The notes under the pieces were generated by a model, which worked only from the letters and a program-made list of their open reading frames with translations, was not told where the DNA came from and did no database searches. Positions 1-7,824 of a stretch of 64,000 nucleotides of DNA are shown here, piece by piece (the stretch's first letter is position 1; each line of letters starts with the position of its first letter). Origin of the DNA: Desulfuromonadaceae bacterium. Lineage in GTDB: Bacteria > Desulfobacterota > Desulfuromonadia > Geobacterales > Pseudopelobacteraceae. The position numbers and the translations under genes are program-made. The stretch spans positions 1 to 64,000 of the forward strand of contig JAQUIG010000012.1 of assembly GCA_028683435.1 (NCBI GenBank), read 5' to 3'.

Positions 1-2
1 TC

Positions 3-758
3 TGTCTGGAGTATCTCCAGGTGGAACACGTTTATGCGTCGGCGCTGCCGCTTGGGAGCGGTTTTGTCGAGACCGCCCACGGGCGCCTGTCTGTGCCTGC
101 CCCGGCGACTGCCGGACTTTTGAAAGGGTTACCGGTGCATGGCGATTGCGGTCCCGGAGAACGGGTGACGCCGACCGGAGCCGCCATTGTGGCGGCTCTG
201 GTCAGCGGATTCGGGAAACAGCCTGCCATGTTGCTGGATAAAACCGGTTGCGGCGCCGGAGGGAAGGATTATCCGGACTGTCCTAACATCCTGCGCGCTT
301 TTTTGGGGATGAGTGCCGAAAAAACTGGCCACGTCGATGATGTAATTGTTGTTGAGACGAATATCGACGACTCTACGCCCGAACTGCTCGGGTACGCCAT
401 GGAGCGCCTCCTTGAAGCGGGGGCGCTGGACGTATTTTTTACGCCGATTCAGATGAAGAAGGGTCGTCCCGGCGTGATGATGTCATTTCTCTGTCGCCCG
501 GAGCAGCTTGATCTGCTGTCTCAGGCTCTGCTGACCGAGACGTCGGCGATCGGCCTGCGCTATTACCGCGCGGATAGAATCGTCCTGCAGCGCCTGGTTG
601 TCGAACGGCAGACCGAATTCGGCCCGGTGCGGTTTAAGCAGGTTATGGACAGCAGCGGGAAGCTGTTGCGTACATCGCCTGAATACGAGGATTGCCGCCG
701 GATTGCCCGCGAAAAGGGAATCCCTTGTCGCTTGGTCATGGAGCGGTTGCAGCGCTGA
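3..758 (+). CDS. larC: LarC, nickel insertion protein (5' end outside the window)
   Basis: The reading frame is already open at the first base, so this is the C-terminal ~250 residues of a longer protein. LarC is a CTP-dependent nickel chelatase that inserts nickel into the pyridinium-bisthiocarboxylate mononucleotide cofactor of lactate racemase-type enzymes. Visible family features are the GSGFVETAHGRLSVPAPAT segment, the VTPTGAA motif, the GAGGKDYPDCPN stretch, and the VVETNIDDSTPE motif that begins the C-terminal domain. The frame upstream of the GTG at 21 reads CLEYLQ, which fits LarC and argues that this GTG is internal. It ends 14 bases before cinA, so the two are probably co-transcribed. 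Family assignment is firm; the role in this organism (which racemase is served) is not visible. Confidence 0.88.
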   Translation, partial: CLEYLQVEHVYASALPLGSGFVETAHGRLSVPAPATAGLLKGLPVHGDCGPGERVTPTGAAIVAALVSGFGKQPAMLLDKTGCGAGGKDYPDCPNILRAFLGMSAEKTGHVDDVIVVETNIDDSTPELLGYAMERLLEAGALDVFFTPIQMKKGRPGVMMSFLCRPEQLDLLSQALLTETSAIGLRYYRADRIVLQRLVVERQTEFGPVRFKQVMDSSGKLLRTSPEYEDCRRIAREKGIPCRLVMERLQR

Positions 759-772
759 GGAGTGACTGAAAT

Positions 773-2020
773 ATGAAAATTTCCACGTTAAGCATCGGCG
801 ACGAACTGATCTGCGGCCAACTGACCGACACGAATGCCGGCACGATCGCTTCCGCATTCCTTGCCGAAGGGTTGCGGATCCAGCGGCACCTTGCGGTAGG
901 TGACAATGAACCTGATATTATCGGGGCACTTGCCGACCTCGAACGGGTCAGCGATGCAATTATAGTAACCGGAGGGCTCGGACCAACCGCCGATGATTTG
1001 ACCTCACTGGCTGCGGCGAGAGCCACCGGCAGGCGTCTGGTTATCAATGAAGATGCCCGCAGTCATGCCCGCCTGATGTCAGGAAAACTGAAAAACCTGA
1101 TTTTCTGTCCCCTGAGTGACAAGCAGGTGATGATTCCGACCAAGTCTGCTCTGATCCCTAATCCGGGCGGCACCGCCTCCGGGTTCCACCTGATGCACAA
1201 CGGCTGTTTCATGTTTTTCCTGCCGGGTGTCCCGTCAGAGATGATCGTCATGCTGCATGACACGGTTATCCCTTTCATCCTTGAACGGGTAGGCAGAAAA
1301 CGGGTAATCCGTACCAGCACCCTGAACCTGTTCGGACCGTGTGAAGCGGAGGTGGATGAATTGCTGCTGGGGATCGCACAACCGGACCAGGGGCTTACGC
1401 TTGGTATCTGCGTGACGTTCCCCTGGATGAAGGTGACGCTTCGGGCAGAAGCGGATACTATCGAGGCGGCAACCGACCTTCTTCTGCCGGCGGTTAGCGC
1501 TGTGCGGGAAAGAGTGAAGGAGTATTGCTTCTCCTCCGGTGGCAGCAGTATGGATGATGCCGTGGCGGAGCTGTTTCGTGATCGGTGTCTGACTATTTCT
1601 TTGGCCGAGTCGTGCAGTGGCGGCCTGATCGCGAAACGGCTGACCGATATTCCCGGCAGTTCCCGGTATTTTTGCGAAGGCGCGGTGACCTATTCGAATG
1701 CTGCTAAAACGAGGTTGCTCGGGGTTCCTGCCGAACTGTTGAACAACGCCGGTGCGGTCAGTCCCGAGTGTGCCTCGGCGATGGCCAAGGGGATCAGGCA
1801 TGCTTCCGGCAGCGACCTGGGGTTGGCGGTTACCGGCATTGCCGGGCCGGATGGCGGTAGCGAAGAGAAACCGGTCGGCACGGTCTTCATTTCACTCGCG
1901 GCACCAGACGGTTGCTGGACCAAGCGTTTTCAATTCAGCGGTAACCGGGACGAGATTCGTACCATGACGGCGTGGACGGCTCTGGACTGGTTGCGACGGT
2001 ATCTGATGAAGAGGGGGTAG
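773..2020 (+). CDS. cinA: CinA-family nicotinamide mononucleotide deamidase / ADP-ribose pyrophosphatase
   Basis: The 415-residue protein has the usual CinA length and two-domain order. Residues ~1-170 are the MoCF-like (COG1058) domain with [14 protein letters not shown] near the start and the [12 protein letters not shown] motif. Residues ~250-410 are the CinA C-terminal domain with [15 protein letters not shown] (catalytic Ser-Cys-Ser-Gly region) and the GIAGPDGG motif. Members hydrolyse NMN to nicotinate mononucleotide and recycle pyridine nucleotides; the N-terminal domain acts on ADP-ribose-type substrates. The ATG has a GAGG element ~12 bases upstream. In many bacteria cinA lies next to recA; here recA is ~8 kb downstream. 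Confidence 0.93.
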   Translation: MKISTLSIGDELICGQLTDTNAGTIASAFLAEGLRIQRHLAVGDNEPDIIGALADLERVSDAIIVTGGLGPTADDLTSLAAARATGRRLVINEDARSHARLMSGKLKNLIFCPLSDKQVMIPTKSALIPNPGGTASGFHLMHNGCFMFFLPGVPSEMIVMLHDTVIPFILERVGRKRVIRTSTLNLFGPCEAEVDELLLGIAQPDQGLTLGICVTFPWMKVTLRAEADTIEAATDLLLPAVSAVRERVKEYCFSSGGSSMDDAVAELFRDRCLTISLAESCSGGLIAKRLTDIPGSSRYFCEGAVTYSNAAKTRLLGVPAELLNNAGAVSPECASAMAKGIRHASGSDLGLAVTGIAGPDGGSEEKPVGTVFISLAAPDGCWTKRFQFSGNRDEIRTMTAWTALDWLRRYLMKRG

Positions 2021-2067
2021 GGCTGTGGCTTTCTTTGGTATCCCGGAGGGATGCCCTTGAGTGCGGT

Positions 2068-2103
2068 GAGGCTGACCGGGCTGGTTTTGGCCTGGTCAGC
2101 CTC
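2068..2103 (+). terminator. Stem-loop downstream of cinA
   Basis: A perfect 10-bp inverted repeat, GAGGCTGACC at 2068-2077 and GGTCAGCCTC at 2094-2103, encloses a 16-base loop. It lies 48 bases after the cinA stop. No U-tract follows, so it is at best a weak or Rho-assisted terminator or an mRNA 3' stabiliser. The rest of 2021-2241 shows no gene. Confidence 0.35.
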
Positions 2104-2241
2104 GTGTTATGGAGCCAGCTTGACGGTCATGCAGAATACAAAAACGGACAATAGATGATGCAGCATTCTCAGAGACAAGATGGCGTTTATCGGCAAAACT
2201 TTGTTGGGCCTCACAAAACCCCGTCCTCTGGGCGGAGTACT

Positions 2242-3039
2242 TTACTGTAACGACGGTTCATAAAAAAAGACCGGGTCCTTGCGTTCGCTACAGTTTTTGA
2301 TCAACATCTCGCGTCTGCCTTCTACCATGGGATGCTTCAGCTCTCTCGCTTTTTCGGGACAATATTTGACGCAGGCGCAGCACATGATGCAGTTCTTCGC
2401 ATCCGTTATGACGTCACTATTCACCGTAATGATAAAGGTTGGGCAAACTTTGGCGCAAATTGCACAAAGTGTACAGAGCTCGCGGTCGGTTTCGGGGGAA
2501 ATACCACCTAATGGAGCCCTTTCCTTGTAGGGTACGTCGCCAGGAATTTCCGGGGTTGCCTTGCCGCTTTGTTTCTGCAGTTCCTTGGCAATGATTGTCC
2601 CGAACTCCTTCGCCTTTTGCAGATCTGCCATATCGGGACGGTTGACGGCGATAGGCTGTTTGCTCGTTGAATAAGAATGCTCCCCGATAAAGGCACCGGC
2701 GGCGACTACCGTAAATCCCTTAGAGACAACAACATCCCGCAACTCAACAAGTGCATCTTCGAATGCGCGGTTGCCATAGAGGGCGACCAGCACGACAGGA
2801 ATACCGGTTGCTGACAACTTTTGTATCCGCCTCAGGACTATTTCCGGAGTCCTCCCCGCATAGACAGGAATACCGATGATGGCAAGGCCATCGTCAAGTT
2901 TCATGTCGAGACCTTGTTCCATCTGAGTCAGGTCGTAATGTTCACTCACAGGAGCATTGAGCCCTGCTGCAATCTGTTCAACAATTTTCTTAGTGGTTTT
3001 GGTCGGCGAAAAATAGATCAGGTGGGTTTTAGATACCAT
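2242..3039 (-). CDS. EFR1-type flavodoxin-ferredoxin fusion protein
   Basis: The protein has 265 residues from the chosen start. The N-terminal half is a flavodoxin-like FMN domain starting THLIYFSPTKTTKK, with GIPVYAGRTPE in the middle. The C-terminal ~70 residues hold two [4Fe-4S] motifs, CTLCAICAKVCP and CIMCCACVKYCP. Proteins of this EFR1 family are electron carriers with flavin and two clusters, but their partners are mostly unknown. The ATG at 3039 is chosen over one 12 codons upstream because AAGGGG lies four bases before it. It follows a second flavoprotein on the same strand by 68 bases, and the pair likely forms a small redox operon. The exact physiological role cannot be told from the sequence. 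Confidence 0.85.
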   Translation of the reverse strand: MVSKTHLIYFSPTKTTKKIVEQIAAGLNAPVSEHYDLTQMEQGLDMKLDDGLAIIGIPVYAGRTPEIVLRRIQKLSATGIPVVLVALYGNRAFEDALVELRDVVVSKGFTVVAAGAFIGEHSYSTSKQPIAVNRPDMADLQKAKEFGTIIAKELQKQSGKATPEIPGDVPYKERAPLGGISPETDRELCTLCAICAKVCPTFIITVNSDVITDAKNCIMCCACVKYCPEKARELKHPMVEGRREMLIKNCSERKDPVFFYEPSLQ

Positions 3040-3107
3040 GGTTCCCCTTCGTTTCTTGTGGGCGTTAAAGTCCACTGGCAGCTATACATCAGAGATTCAA
3101 ACATAAC

Positions 3108-3779
3108 CTACCTCGTACGTTTTTTAGCCCAGTATTCCCGTTCAAAAGGCCAGTAGTCCTTCATCATGTCAACGAGACCAGACATTCGTACTTTAAATTC
3201 CGCACGAAAACCATCCTGTTCAGGGTAGACCCGTTTGTCCTTGATACTCTTGCAGAGATCCTGACCGAGGGCACGGGCTTTAGCGTAGAGGTTTTCTTCA
3301 TCCGGAAATGTCCGGACCCCGGCTATCGGCGATCCGGCACCGCCGACAGAGGTGGCACCGAGGGTGTTCACGAAGCGGCTCATATATGAGAGCACTTCAT
3401 CATCCCCTCCTCCTCCAGAGGTTTCAACCATGGCGACATACTTTCCTTCCAGAGCCATGCAGTGAATCAGACCGTTACAACGATCGAACAGGGCTTTCAT
3501 CTGAGCAGAGACACTGAAGATGTAGTTCGGGCTGGCCAGAATAAAACCGTCGCACGCGAGCAGCTTCTCTTTGATAATTTCATAATCATCATTGATGTTG
3601 CAGATACCGGTTTTGTGACAGAGGTCACAGGCGACGCAAGGCTGGACATTCAAGGTTTTCAGGGAGAGGATTTCTATTTCTTCTCCTGATTCCTCTACGC
3701 CGACAAGTACTTCATTCAGCAGCCTGCCGGTGTTGCCCTGCATACCTTTTGGGCTGGCTATTACAGCGAGTATTTTCAT
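3108..3779 (-). CDS. Iron-sulfur flavoprotein of the NADPH-dependent FMN reductase family
   Basis: The 223-residue protein begins MKILAVIASPKG, the phosphate-binding loop of flavodoxin-like FMN reductases. At residues ~48-60 it has a compact cysteine motif CVACDLCHKTGIC (C-x2-C-x2-C-x5-C), the spacing that binds a [4Fe-4S] cluster in archaeal Isf proteins. SPNYIFSVSAQMKALFDRC is the second flavin-contact region. Such proteins pass electrons between ferredoxin, FMN and small oxidants such as O2 or H2O2. It is the first gene of a two-gene minus-strand unit with the flavodoxin-ferredoxin fusion downstream. The product could be an Isf-like electron carrier or a general oxidoreductase; the name is by family only. 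Confidence 0.85.
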   Translation of the reverse strand: MKILAVIASPKGMQGNTGRLLNEVLVGVEESGEEIEILSLKTLNVQPCVACDLCHKTGICNINDDYEIIKEKLLACDGFILASPNYIFSVSAQMKALFDRCNGLIHCMALEGKYVAMVETSGGGGDDEVLSYMSRFVNTLGATSVGGAGSPIAGVRTFPDEENLYAKARALGQDLCKSIKDKRVYPEQDGFRAEFKVRMSGLVDMMKDYWPFEREYWAKKRTR

Positions 3780-4150
3780 CAGTCATCTCCCAATGCCATC
3801 TAAGTAAGTTTGTTTTTCATAATCTGTGGAATATATTCAGACACGTGATGATACTACCATTATTCTCGTCCATTAGGAAGCGGCCCCTAGGTTTTGCGGG
3901 GTCGGACCAAGCTAACTGCTTTAAATGCTGCGTTTTATATTTTCCCCGGTGGGCTGTATCTATTTGTGCTGTTCCTGAAAATATACCCGCAAATACCCGT
4001 CTGTTTCAGATATAACCAACCTTTATATTTTCCATGCTTGTAATTTCCCTGCCAGCTGAGCAACAATATGCAGATGCACATCCTTTCCTCCCATAACGAC
4101 ACGACCGTCGGCTGCACACTTCAGAAAACGCCGGAAACTGTGGGCACAGC
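3780..4150. other. Intergenic stretch without a recognised gene
   Basis: This 371-base stretch separates the divergent flavoprotein and dihydrouridine synthase genes. The short open frames inside it (for example ~3935-4117 minus) lack ribosome binding sites and family features. No tRNA, riboswitch fold or strong terminator was seen. It must hold the promoters of both flanking genes, but neither is obvious by eye. Confidence 0.5.
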
Positions 4151-5110
4151 ATGACGGTGCTCCCGTGGCAAACCGGAACCACACCGCTGATGCTGGCGCC
4201 GATGCAGGGGCTGACCAACCGGGCCTTGCGCTCCTATTTCATCGAACATGTCCGGCCCGACGTTATCTTTACCGAGTTCATGCGTGTCAATACAGCACCG
4301 GCGGGAGCGGGGCTCACCGCTGCCGACCTGCGGGATGTCGCCACCGAGCAGGAGGGTGTGCCGCTGGTGGTGCAGTTGGTGGGGCATGAGCGGATAGCGC
4401 TGGTCCTGGCGGCCCGGGTCGCACAGGGTGCTGGCGCCGCACATATCAACCTCAACATGGGGTGCCCCTATGGCCGGATGGGGGGCGGCCAGACCGGTGG
4501 CGGGATGCTCCGCTGTCCGGACAATCTTGCGGAGGTCATCCCCGCCTTGCGGGATGCGGTCAACGGCTCCTTCTCCGTCAAGATCCGGGCCGGGTACGAC
4601 GATCCGGACCAGATCCTGTCGCTGCTGCTGCTCTTCGAGTCGAGCGGGGTGGATTTCCTGGTGCTGCATCCCCGTACCGTGGTCCAGAAGTACGAAGGTA
4701 GTGCCGACCATGCAGTGACCGCCCGGGTGGTGCGGGAGACCCGGCTGCCGGTGATTGCCAACGGGGATATCCGGAGCGCTGTCGATGGCGAACGGCTGCT
4801 GGGCGAGACCGGCGCTGCCGGACTGATGCTGGGACGGGGGGCGATTGCCGACCCGGCGCTGTTCCGGCGCCTGCGGGGAGTGGTGAACCGCGAGCCCGGC
4901 CGGGAAGAACGGAGATCGGAGCTTGACCGCTATCTGCGGGAGATGCTGATACGCTATGGCCAGCTGTTCTGCGGCGATACGCAGGTGCTGAACAAGGTCA
5001 AGGAGATCATCGCGTACCTGGATGATCCGGAACTGTCAAAACTGCTCAAGGAACTGCGGCGGGCCAAAACCGTGCGTGCGTTTGAAACTGCTCTTCACGG
5101 GCTGCGCTGA
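4151..5110 (+). CDS. tRNA-dihydrouridine synthase
   Basis: The FMN enzyme reduces uridines in the D-loop of tRNAs. The 319-residue protein starts with the TIM-barrel signature LMLAPMQGLTNRALR, carries the FTEF segment, and has NMGCPYGRMGGGQTGG, whose Cys is the catalytic acid of the family. VKIRAGYDD and the later HPRT and ANGDI motifs are FMN- and tRNA-binding positions. Length and order match bacterial Dus proteins, but I cannot tell DusA, DusB or DusC type. The ribosome binding site before the ATG is weak. It stands alone, with no co-oriented partner close by. Confidence 0.9.
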   Translation: MTVLPWQTGTTPLMLAPMQGLTNRALRSYFIEHVRPDVIFTEFMRVNTAPAGAGLTAADLRDVATEQEGVPLVVQLVGHERIALVLAARVAQGAGAAHINLNMGCPYGRMGGGQTGGGMLRCPDNLAEVIPALRDAVNGSFSVKIRAGYDDPDQILSLLLLFESSGVDFLVLHPRTVVQKYEGSADHAVTARVVRETRLPVIANGDIRSAVDGERLLGETGAAGLMLGRGAIADPALFRRLRGVVNREPGREERRSELDRYLREMLIRYGQLFCGDTQVLNKVKEIIAYLDDPELSKLLKELRRAKTVRAFETALHGLR

Positions 5111-5160
5111 TTCTGTGAAATTTCTGTAAAAACGTCTTGACCCGTCTACCGTTTCTCTGT

Positions 5161-5433
5161 TTAGCGTTGTAAATTACCAACAAATTGCAGCCCGATTTGA
5201 TTAAGATTAATTCTGACAACTTTGCATAAAAATTTAACTGGAGCTAATATTACAGTGTTTAAAATGCCCGTTTCGCCAACCCGAATGTGCTCTTGTTCTG
5301 CAGCGGTCACTTCAATCAATGCTCCACTCGTTGAGATATTATCAACCAGACAATTATATGTTGTGCCATTAATATCCATCTGGCCCTCTGATATAAATGT
5401 GAATCTTTCATCACTTCGCTTTTTATTGTGCAT
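5161..5433 (-). CDS. PilZ-domain protein, likely c-di-GMP receptor
   Basis: This single-domain protein has 90 residues from the chosen ATG. The N-terminal KKRSDERF supplies the RxxxR half of the PilZ cyclic di-GMP site, and DNISTSGALIE supplies the (D/N)xSxxG half. The rest fits the short PilZ beta-barrel, ending in GLQFVG. The ATG at 5433 is chosen because GGAG lies six bases upstream; two earlier ATGs in frame (5481 and 5445) lack that. There is no output domain, so it probably acts by binding a partner. A cyclic dinucleotide-type riboswitch lies 1.5 kb away, but no direct link is shown. Confidence 0.82.
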   Translation of the reverse strand: MHNKKRSDERFTFISEGQMDINGTTYNCLVDNISTSGALIEVTAAEQEHIRVGETGILNTVILAPVKFLCKVVRINLNQIGLQFVGNLQR

Positions 5434-5508
5434 AAAGATCTCCATGCTGTGAATCGGACTGAGGTAGTCAACAACGGACACGTTGTACGGAATATGATGA
5501 AGGCAAAA

Positions 5509-5760
5509 TTATGTGAAAGTAGAGAAGTTCTGCTGCAGTAACTTAATAATTTTTTCTGTTGGAAGCGATGTTCCGGCAAACATCACAATCCCATTTATTA
5601 TCAGTGCAGGTGCCGATTTTACCCCATATAACATAATGGTCTTGATATCATTTATCATAACAACTTTCCCGTTCACGCCGCATTCTTTTAAGGCTTCCAA
5701 TACATTGCCAAATATGGAATTGCGGATTTTACCAACATTCTCGATGACTTCAATTTTCAT
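5509..5760 (-). CDS. Thioredoxin-fold protein of the MTH895 (redox disulfide protein 2) type, lacking the CxxC
   Basis: The 83-residue protein matches the small thioredoxin-like family in length and layout: MKIEV strand, helix ending EALKECG, the SAPAL cis-proline loop at residues ~53-57, and a last strand plus helix (PTEKIIKLL). In the family the segment after strand 1 normally reads GCxxC. Here the aligned residues 10-13 are G-K-I-R, so both active-site cysteines are gone. The only Cys is in the KECG position. The ATG at 5760 has GGAGG five bases upstream, so I prefer it to the ATG four codons earlier. It could be a redox-dead regulator or binding protein, or a decaying gene, although the frame is intact. 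Confidence 0.72.
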   Translation of the reverse strand: MKIEVIENVGKIRNSIFGNVLEALKECGVNGKVVMINDIKTIMLYGVKSAPALIINGIVMFAGTSLPTEKIIKLLQQNFSTFT

Positions 5761-5933
5761 TTTATCCTCCATCGGGATAGTGTTCTTTACTCTTGCACGT
5801 ATATCGTTAACATCAAAATATGGAGTGAGTATGGAAGAAATGAGGAATTAGAAAGGTATCGTAATAAGATTAAAAGGGGTTAGGCTGCTTTTCGGAAATA
5901 TAACCTGCCCCTTTTAAAGTCCGCTGGTATTGA

Positions 5934-5995
5934 GGATAATTAGTGGAACGCCCCATATTTCTTGATAAGAGGCGTTTCACTAATTGTGGCCCTGT
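5934..5995 (+). repeat. Imperfect palindromic repeat, copy 1
   Basis: A 15-bp inverted repeat with one G-T mismatch (5938-5952 against 5971-5985) forms a long stem-loop. Its ends resemble a second element at 7097-7145. Both copies start GGATAATTAG, and 5965-5995 matches 7115-7145 at most positions, including ATTGTGG and CCTGT. The copies lie in the same orientation on either side of the DUF3494 gene and its riboswitch. The other bases of 5761-6019 show no gene. Confidence 0.55.
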
Positions 5996-6019
5996 CTATT
6001 AAGCCTAATAACGCCTGCC

Positions 6020-6778
6020 TTACGGGGCAGAAATGGTATTTGCGATTAAAGTAACCGCGGTCTGTGCCAACGCTCTACCGCTCAGCGTTGCGCCGGTATT
6101 CATCGAGATCAGCGTTTGACTCAAGATAATTCCCTTGACGTCAGCCGTTGTTCCAAGGGTCGCTTTGCCAGAAACCTGCCAGAATATGTTCTTGGCCTGC
6201 GCACCGCCGACAAGGTTAAACTTGGCGGCATTGTTCACAACAAGATCTCCAGCTATCTGAAAGATCCAGACGTCGTTTGGGCCGCCCGCGAGAGTGATTC
6301 CGGCATTTGTGATTAAAACTCCTGTTCCCCATTTGTAGAGGCCGGGCAGAAGTGTCCGCCCACTAATATCTCCGCCGCCCAGTTCAATGAAATCAGGTGA
6401 TTTTCTCCCGGCGGCGTCAGTGAACGCGGTTTTCATGTCGCTTATAGCAGTGGTCATTTTAGTAGGAGTAGGCGGAGCATAATCAGCTGCATATATTTTT
6501 TCGGTCACTAATGACGACGTAGAAAATGTATTCGTGGAATCCGCGATCAGTCCAAACCCCGTCATGGCAGTTGCGGTGATAGGACTAACTCCCATATCTC
6601 CAACAACTGTGGTGGTTCCGGTGGTTGTGATTCCTGTTTCTGTCAGAATGGTAAAACTCCCGGCTGTCCCAAGGTCTACTGGCGTGGGACCTGCTGCAGT
6701 TGCACCTGTGGCAAAGGTCAAAACACTCATAACTGCCATACTTGCAAGGTAAGCTTTCTGTCGCTTGAATCTTTTCAT
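6020..6778 (-). CDS. Secreted DUF3494 (ice-binding-like) protein
   Basis: The 252-residue protein has an N-terminal signal peptide (basic KRFKRQK, hydrophobic core ~12-27, cleavage probably after the Ala-rich stretch near residue 28). The mature part is one DUF3494 domain. Visible family motifs are VDLGTAGSFTILTETGI at its start, the GDMGVSP turn, LPGLYKWGTGVLI, DVWIFQIAGDLVV and KNIFWQVSGKATLGT. Several members are ice-binding or antifreeze proteins with a beta-solenoid, and others are cell-surface proteins of unknown role. The start at 6778 has GGAG six bases upstream. A GEMM-class riboswitch with terminator occupies its leader. Similar palindromic repeats lie on both sides, which suggests the unit was acquired. 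Ice binding is not proven by sequence. Confidence 0.85.
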   Translation of the reverse strand: MKRFKRQKAYLASMAVMSVLTFATGATAAGPTPVDLGTAGSFTILTETGITTTGTTTVVGDMGVSPITATAMTGFGLIADSTNTFSTSSLVTEKIYAADYAPPTPTKMTTAISDMKTAFTDAAGRKSPDFIELGGGDISGRTLLPGLYKWGTGVLITNAGITLAGGPNDVWIFQIAGDLVVNNAAKFNLVGGAQAKNIFWQVSGKATLGTTADVKGIILSQTLISMNTGATLSGRALAQTAVTLIANTISAP

Positions 6779-6899
6779 GGAAATCTCCTTTTTTGAGCTA
6801 CTGTTCATAACATGAAGCCGGTCGGTATAAATGTTTGCGCCGATCCGGACGCTACAACTGAGTTGTTATGGGTCACCTCCCGTGTCGAATTTTGAACAC

Positions 6900-6949
6900 A
6901 AAAAAGCCGGGGCCTTGTATCGTGTGTGCGATATTTCGGCGACCCGGCT
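6900..6949 (-). terminator. Riboswitch-controlled intrinsic terminator
   Basis: On the minus strand AGCCGGG (plus 6943-6949) pairs with CCCGGCT (plus 6905-6911), followed by six U (plus 6905-6900). GCC/GGC and an inner TATCG/CGATA stem extend the hairpin. The same AGCCGGG strand belongs to the 3' part of the upstream aptamer, so aptamer and terminator are mutually exclusive. Confidence 0.78.
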
Positions 6950-7013
6950 GTCTCGTTGAGACCCTTAGGTTTTCCGTCCTATCCTCACGGATAGTTTAGT
7001 ATTGTCGTGTATC
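6930..7013 (-). ncRNA. GEMM-I class cyclic dinucleotide riboswitch aptamer
   Basis: Read on the minus strand, the leader of the DUF3494 gene has the GEMM-I layout. A CTATCC/GGATAG stem is capped by a GTGA (GNRA) tetraloop. It is preceded by CTAAA in place of the usual GCAAA, and followed by GACGGAAAACC in place of GACGCAAAGCC. Then come TAAG, a short GTCTC/GAGAC hairpin and AGCCGGGTCGCCGA. The G21-C46 pair of the Vc2 reference is C-G here, a compensatory change that supports the fold. The position matching ligand-contact G20 appears to be A, the hallmark of GEMM-Ib members that prefer 3',3'-cGAMP and are common in Geobacter. The 3' strand overlaps the terminator, so ligand binding should allow transcription (an ON switch). 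Class is well supported; ligand is inferred. Confidence 0.75.
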
Positions 7014-7096
7014 TGTTGTAACTTTTGCAGTGATGCCAACCGTACACCCACGTGAAATTAAAGCAAGCATAAAATTTTCAGGCAAAAGCCAGCGAA

Positions 7097-7145
7097 GGAT
7101 AATTAGGCGGATTAATAAGGGGAGTGCCCCTGATTGTGGACCTGT
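7097..7145 (+). repeat. Imperfect palindromic repeat, copy 2
   Basis: It starts GGATAATTAG like copy 1 at 5934, and its 7115-7145 half resembles 5965-5995 (about 24 of 32 aligned bases agree). It is shorter in the middle. It contains its own small AGGGG/CCCCT hairpin. It lies upstream of the metallopeptidase start and downstream of the riboswitch promoter region, in the same orientation as copy 1. Confidence 0.45.
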
Positions 7146-7212
7146 CGTACATTTGACCTGTGCGGGAACTTTAGGTATGATGCGGGAACGAAACGAAGGG
7201 ATCAAACTGCAG

Positions 7213-7803
7213 ATGCATCATTTGAAATATTTAGCCGGCTATTCACTGCAGATAACGGCCCAGGTGGCGGAACTGGTAGCGGAAAACCGATTGGGCAGCG
7301 TTATTGTGCAGAGATATCCGAAAGCGCACGATGTCAGAACTGATAAGGCACTCTATGACTTTACCGTCGATATCAAGAACGAGTTCATGCGCACCGCCCA
7401 GCCGCTGAGCAGGGTTCTATACGACGGGAAGATCCATGTGATCAACAACGCCCTGGGGACCCACACATTTGTATCACGTGTACAAGGTGGCAAGCTGAAG
7501 GCAAAGCACGAAATCCGCATAGCGTCGGTCTTTCGGGACGCTCCGGGAGAATTTCTGAAAATGATTGTCGTGCACGAGTTGGCGCACTTGAAGGAGAAGG
7601 AGCACAACAAGGCTTTCTACCAACTCTGCAGATATATGGAACCCACCTATCACCAGCTGGAATTTGATACGCGGCTGTTCCTGACCCATGTGGAGATGGC
7701 TGGGTCACCGTACCTATCCCGAGGAACTTCTGCGGGCCGGTCGTCAGCCCGCAAGAGCCTGAATAGTATGAAGTCTGAGACAGGTCTTTTTGAATGTAGG
7801 TAA
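7213..7803 (+). CDS. YgjP-type M48-like metallopeptidase
   Basis: The protein has 196 residues from the ATG at 7213. That start is chosen because MHHLKYLAGY aligns with the start of E. coli YgjP as I remember it, and GAAGGG lies upstream; longer in-frame starts add residues outside the family. The zinc-protease motif is VVHELAHLKEKEH, where HELAH and a later His act as zinc ligands, followed by NKAFYQLC. VSRVQGGKLKAK and the DTRLFLTH segment are also family positions. Substrates of YgjP-family proteins are not well defined. About 30 Ser/Arg-rich residues after the family domain are extra. The domain looks unusually close to the gammaproteobacterial form, which may mean transfer. It ends 21 bases before mutM. 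Confidence 0.85.
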   Translation: MHHLKYLAGYSLQITAQVAELVAENRLGSVIVQRYPKAHDVRTDKALYDFTVDIKNEFMRTAQPLSRVLYDGKIHVINNALGTHTFVSRVQGGKLKAKHEIRIASVFRDAPGEFLKMIVVHELAHLKEKEHNKAFYQLCRYMEPTYHQLEFDTRLFLTHVEMAGSPYLSRGTSAGRSSARKSLNSMKSETGLFECR

Positions 7804-7824
7804 AAACAGCTTTTAGAGGACGAT

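Noticed and set aside
3780-4150. Possible tRNA or small RNA gene
   Set aside because: The GC-rich patch near 3880-3900 cannot be folded into a cloverleaf, and no CCA or T-arm motif is present.
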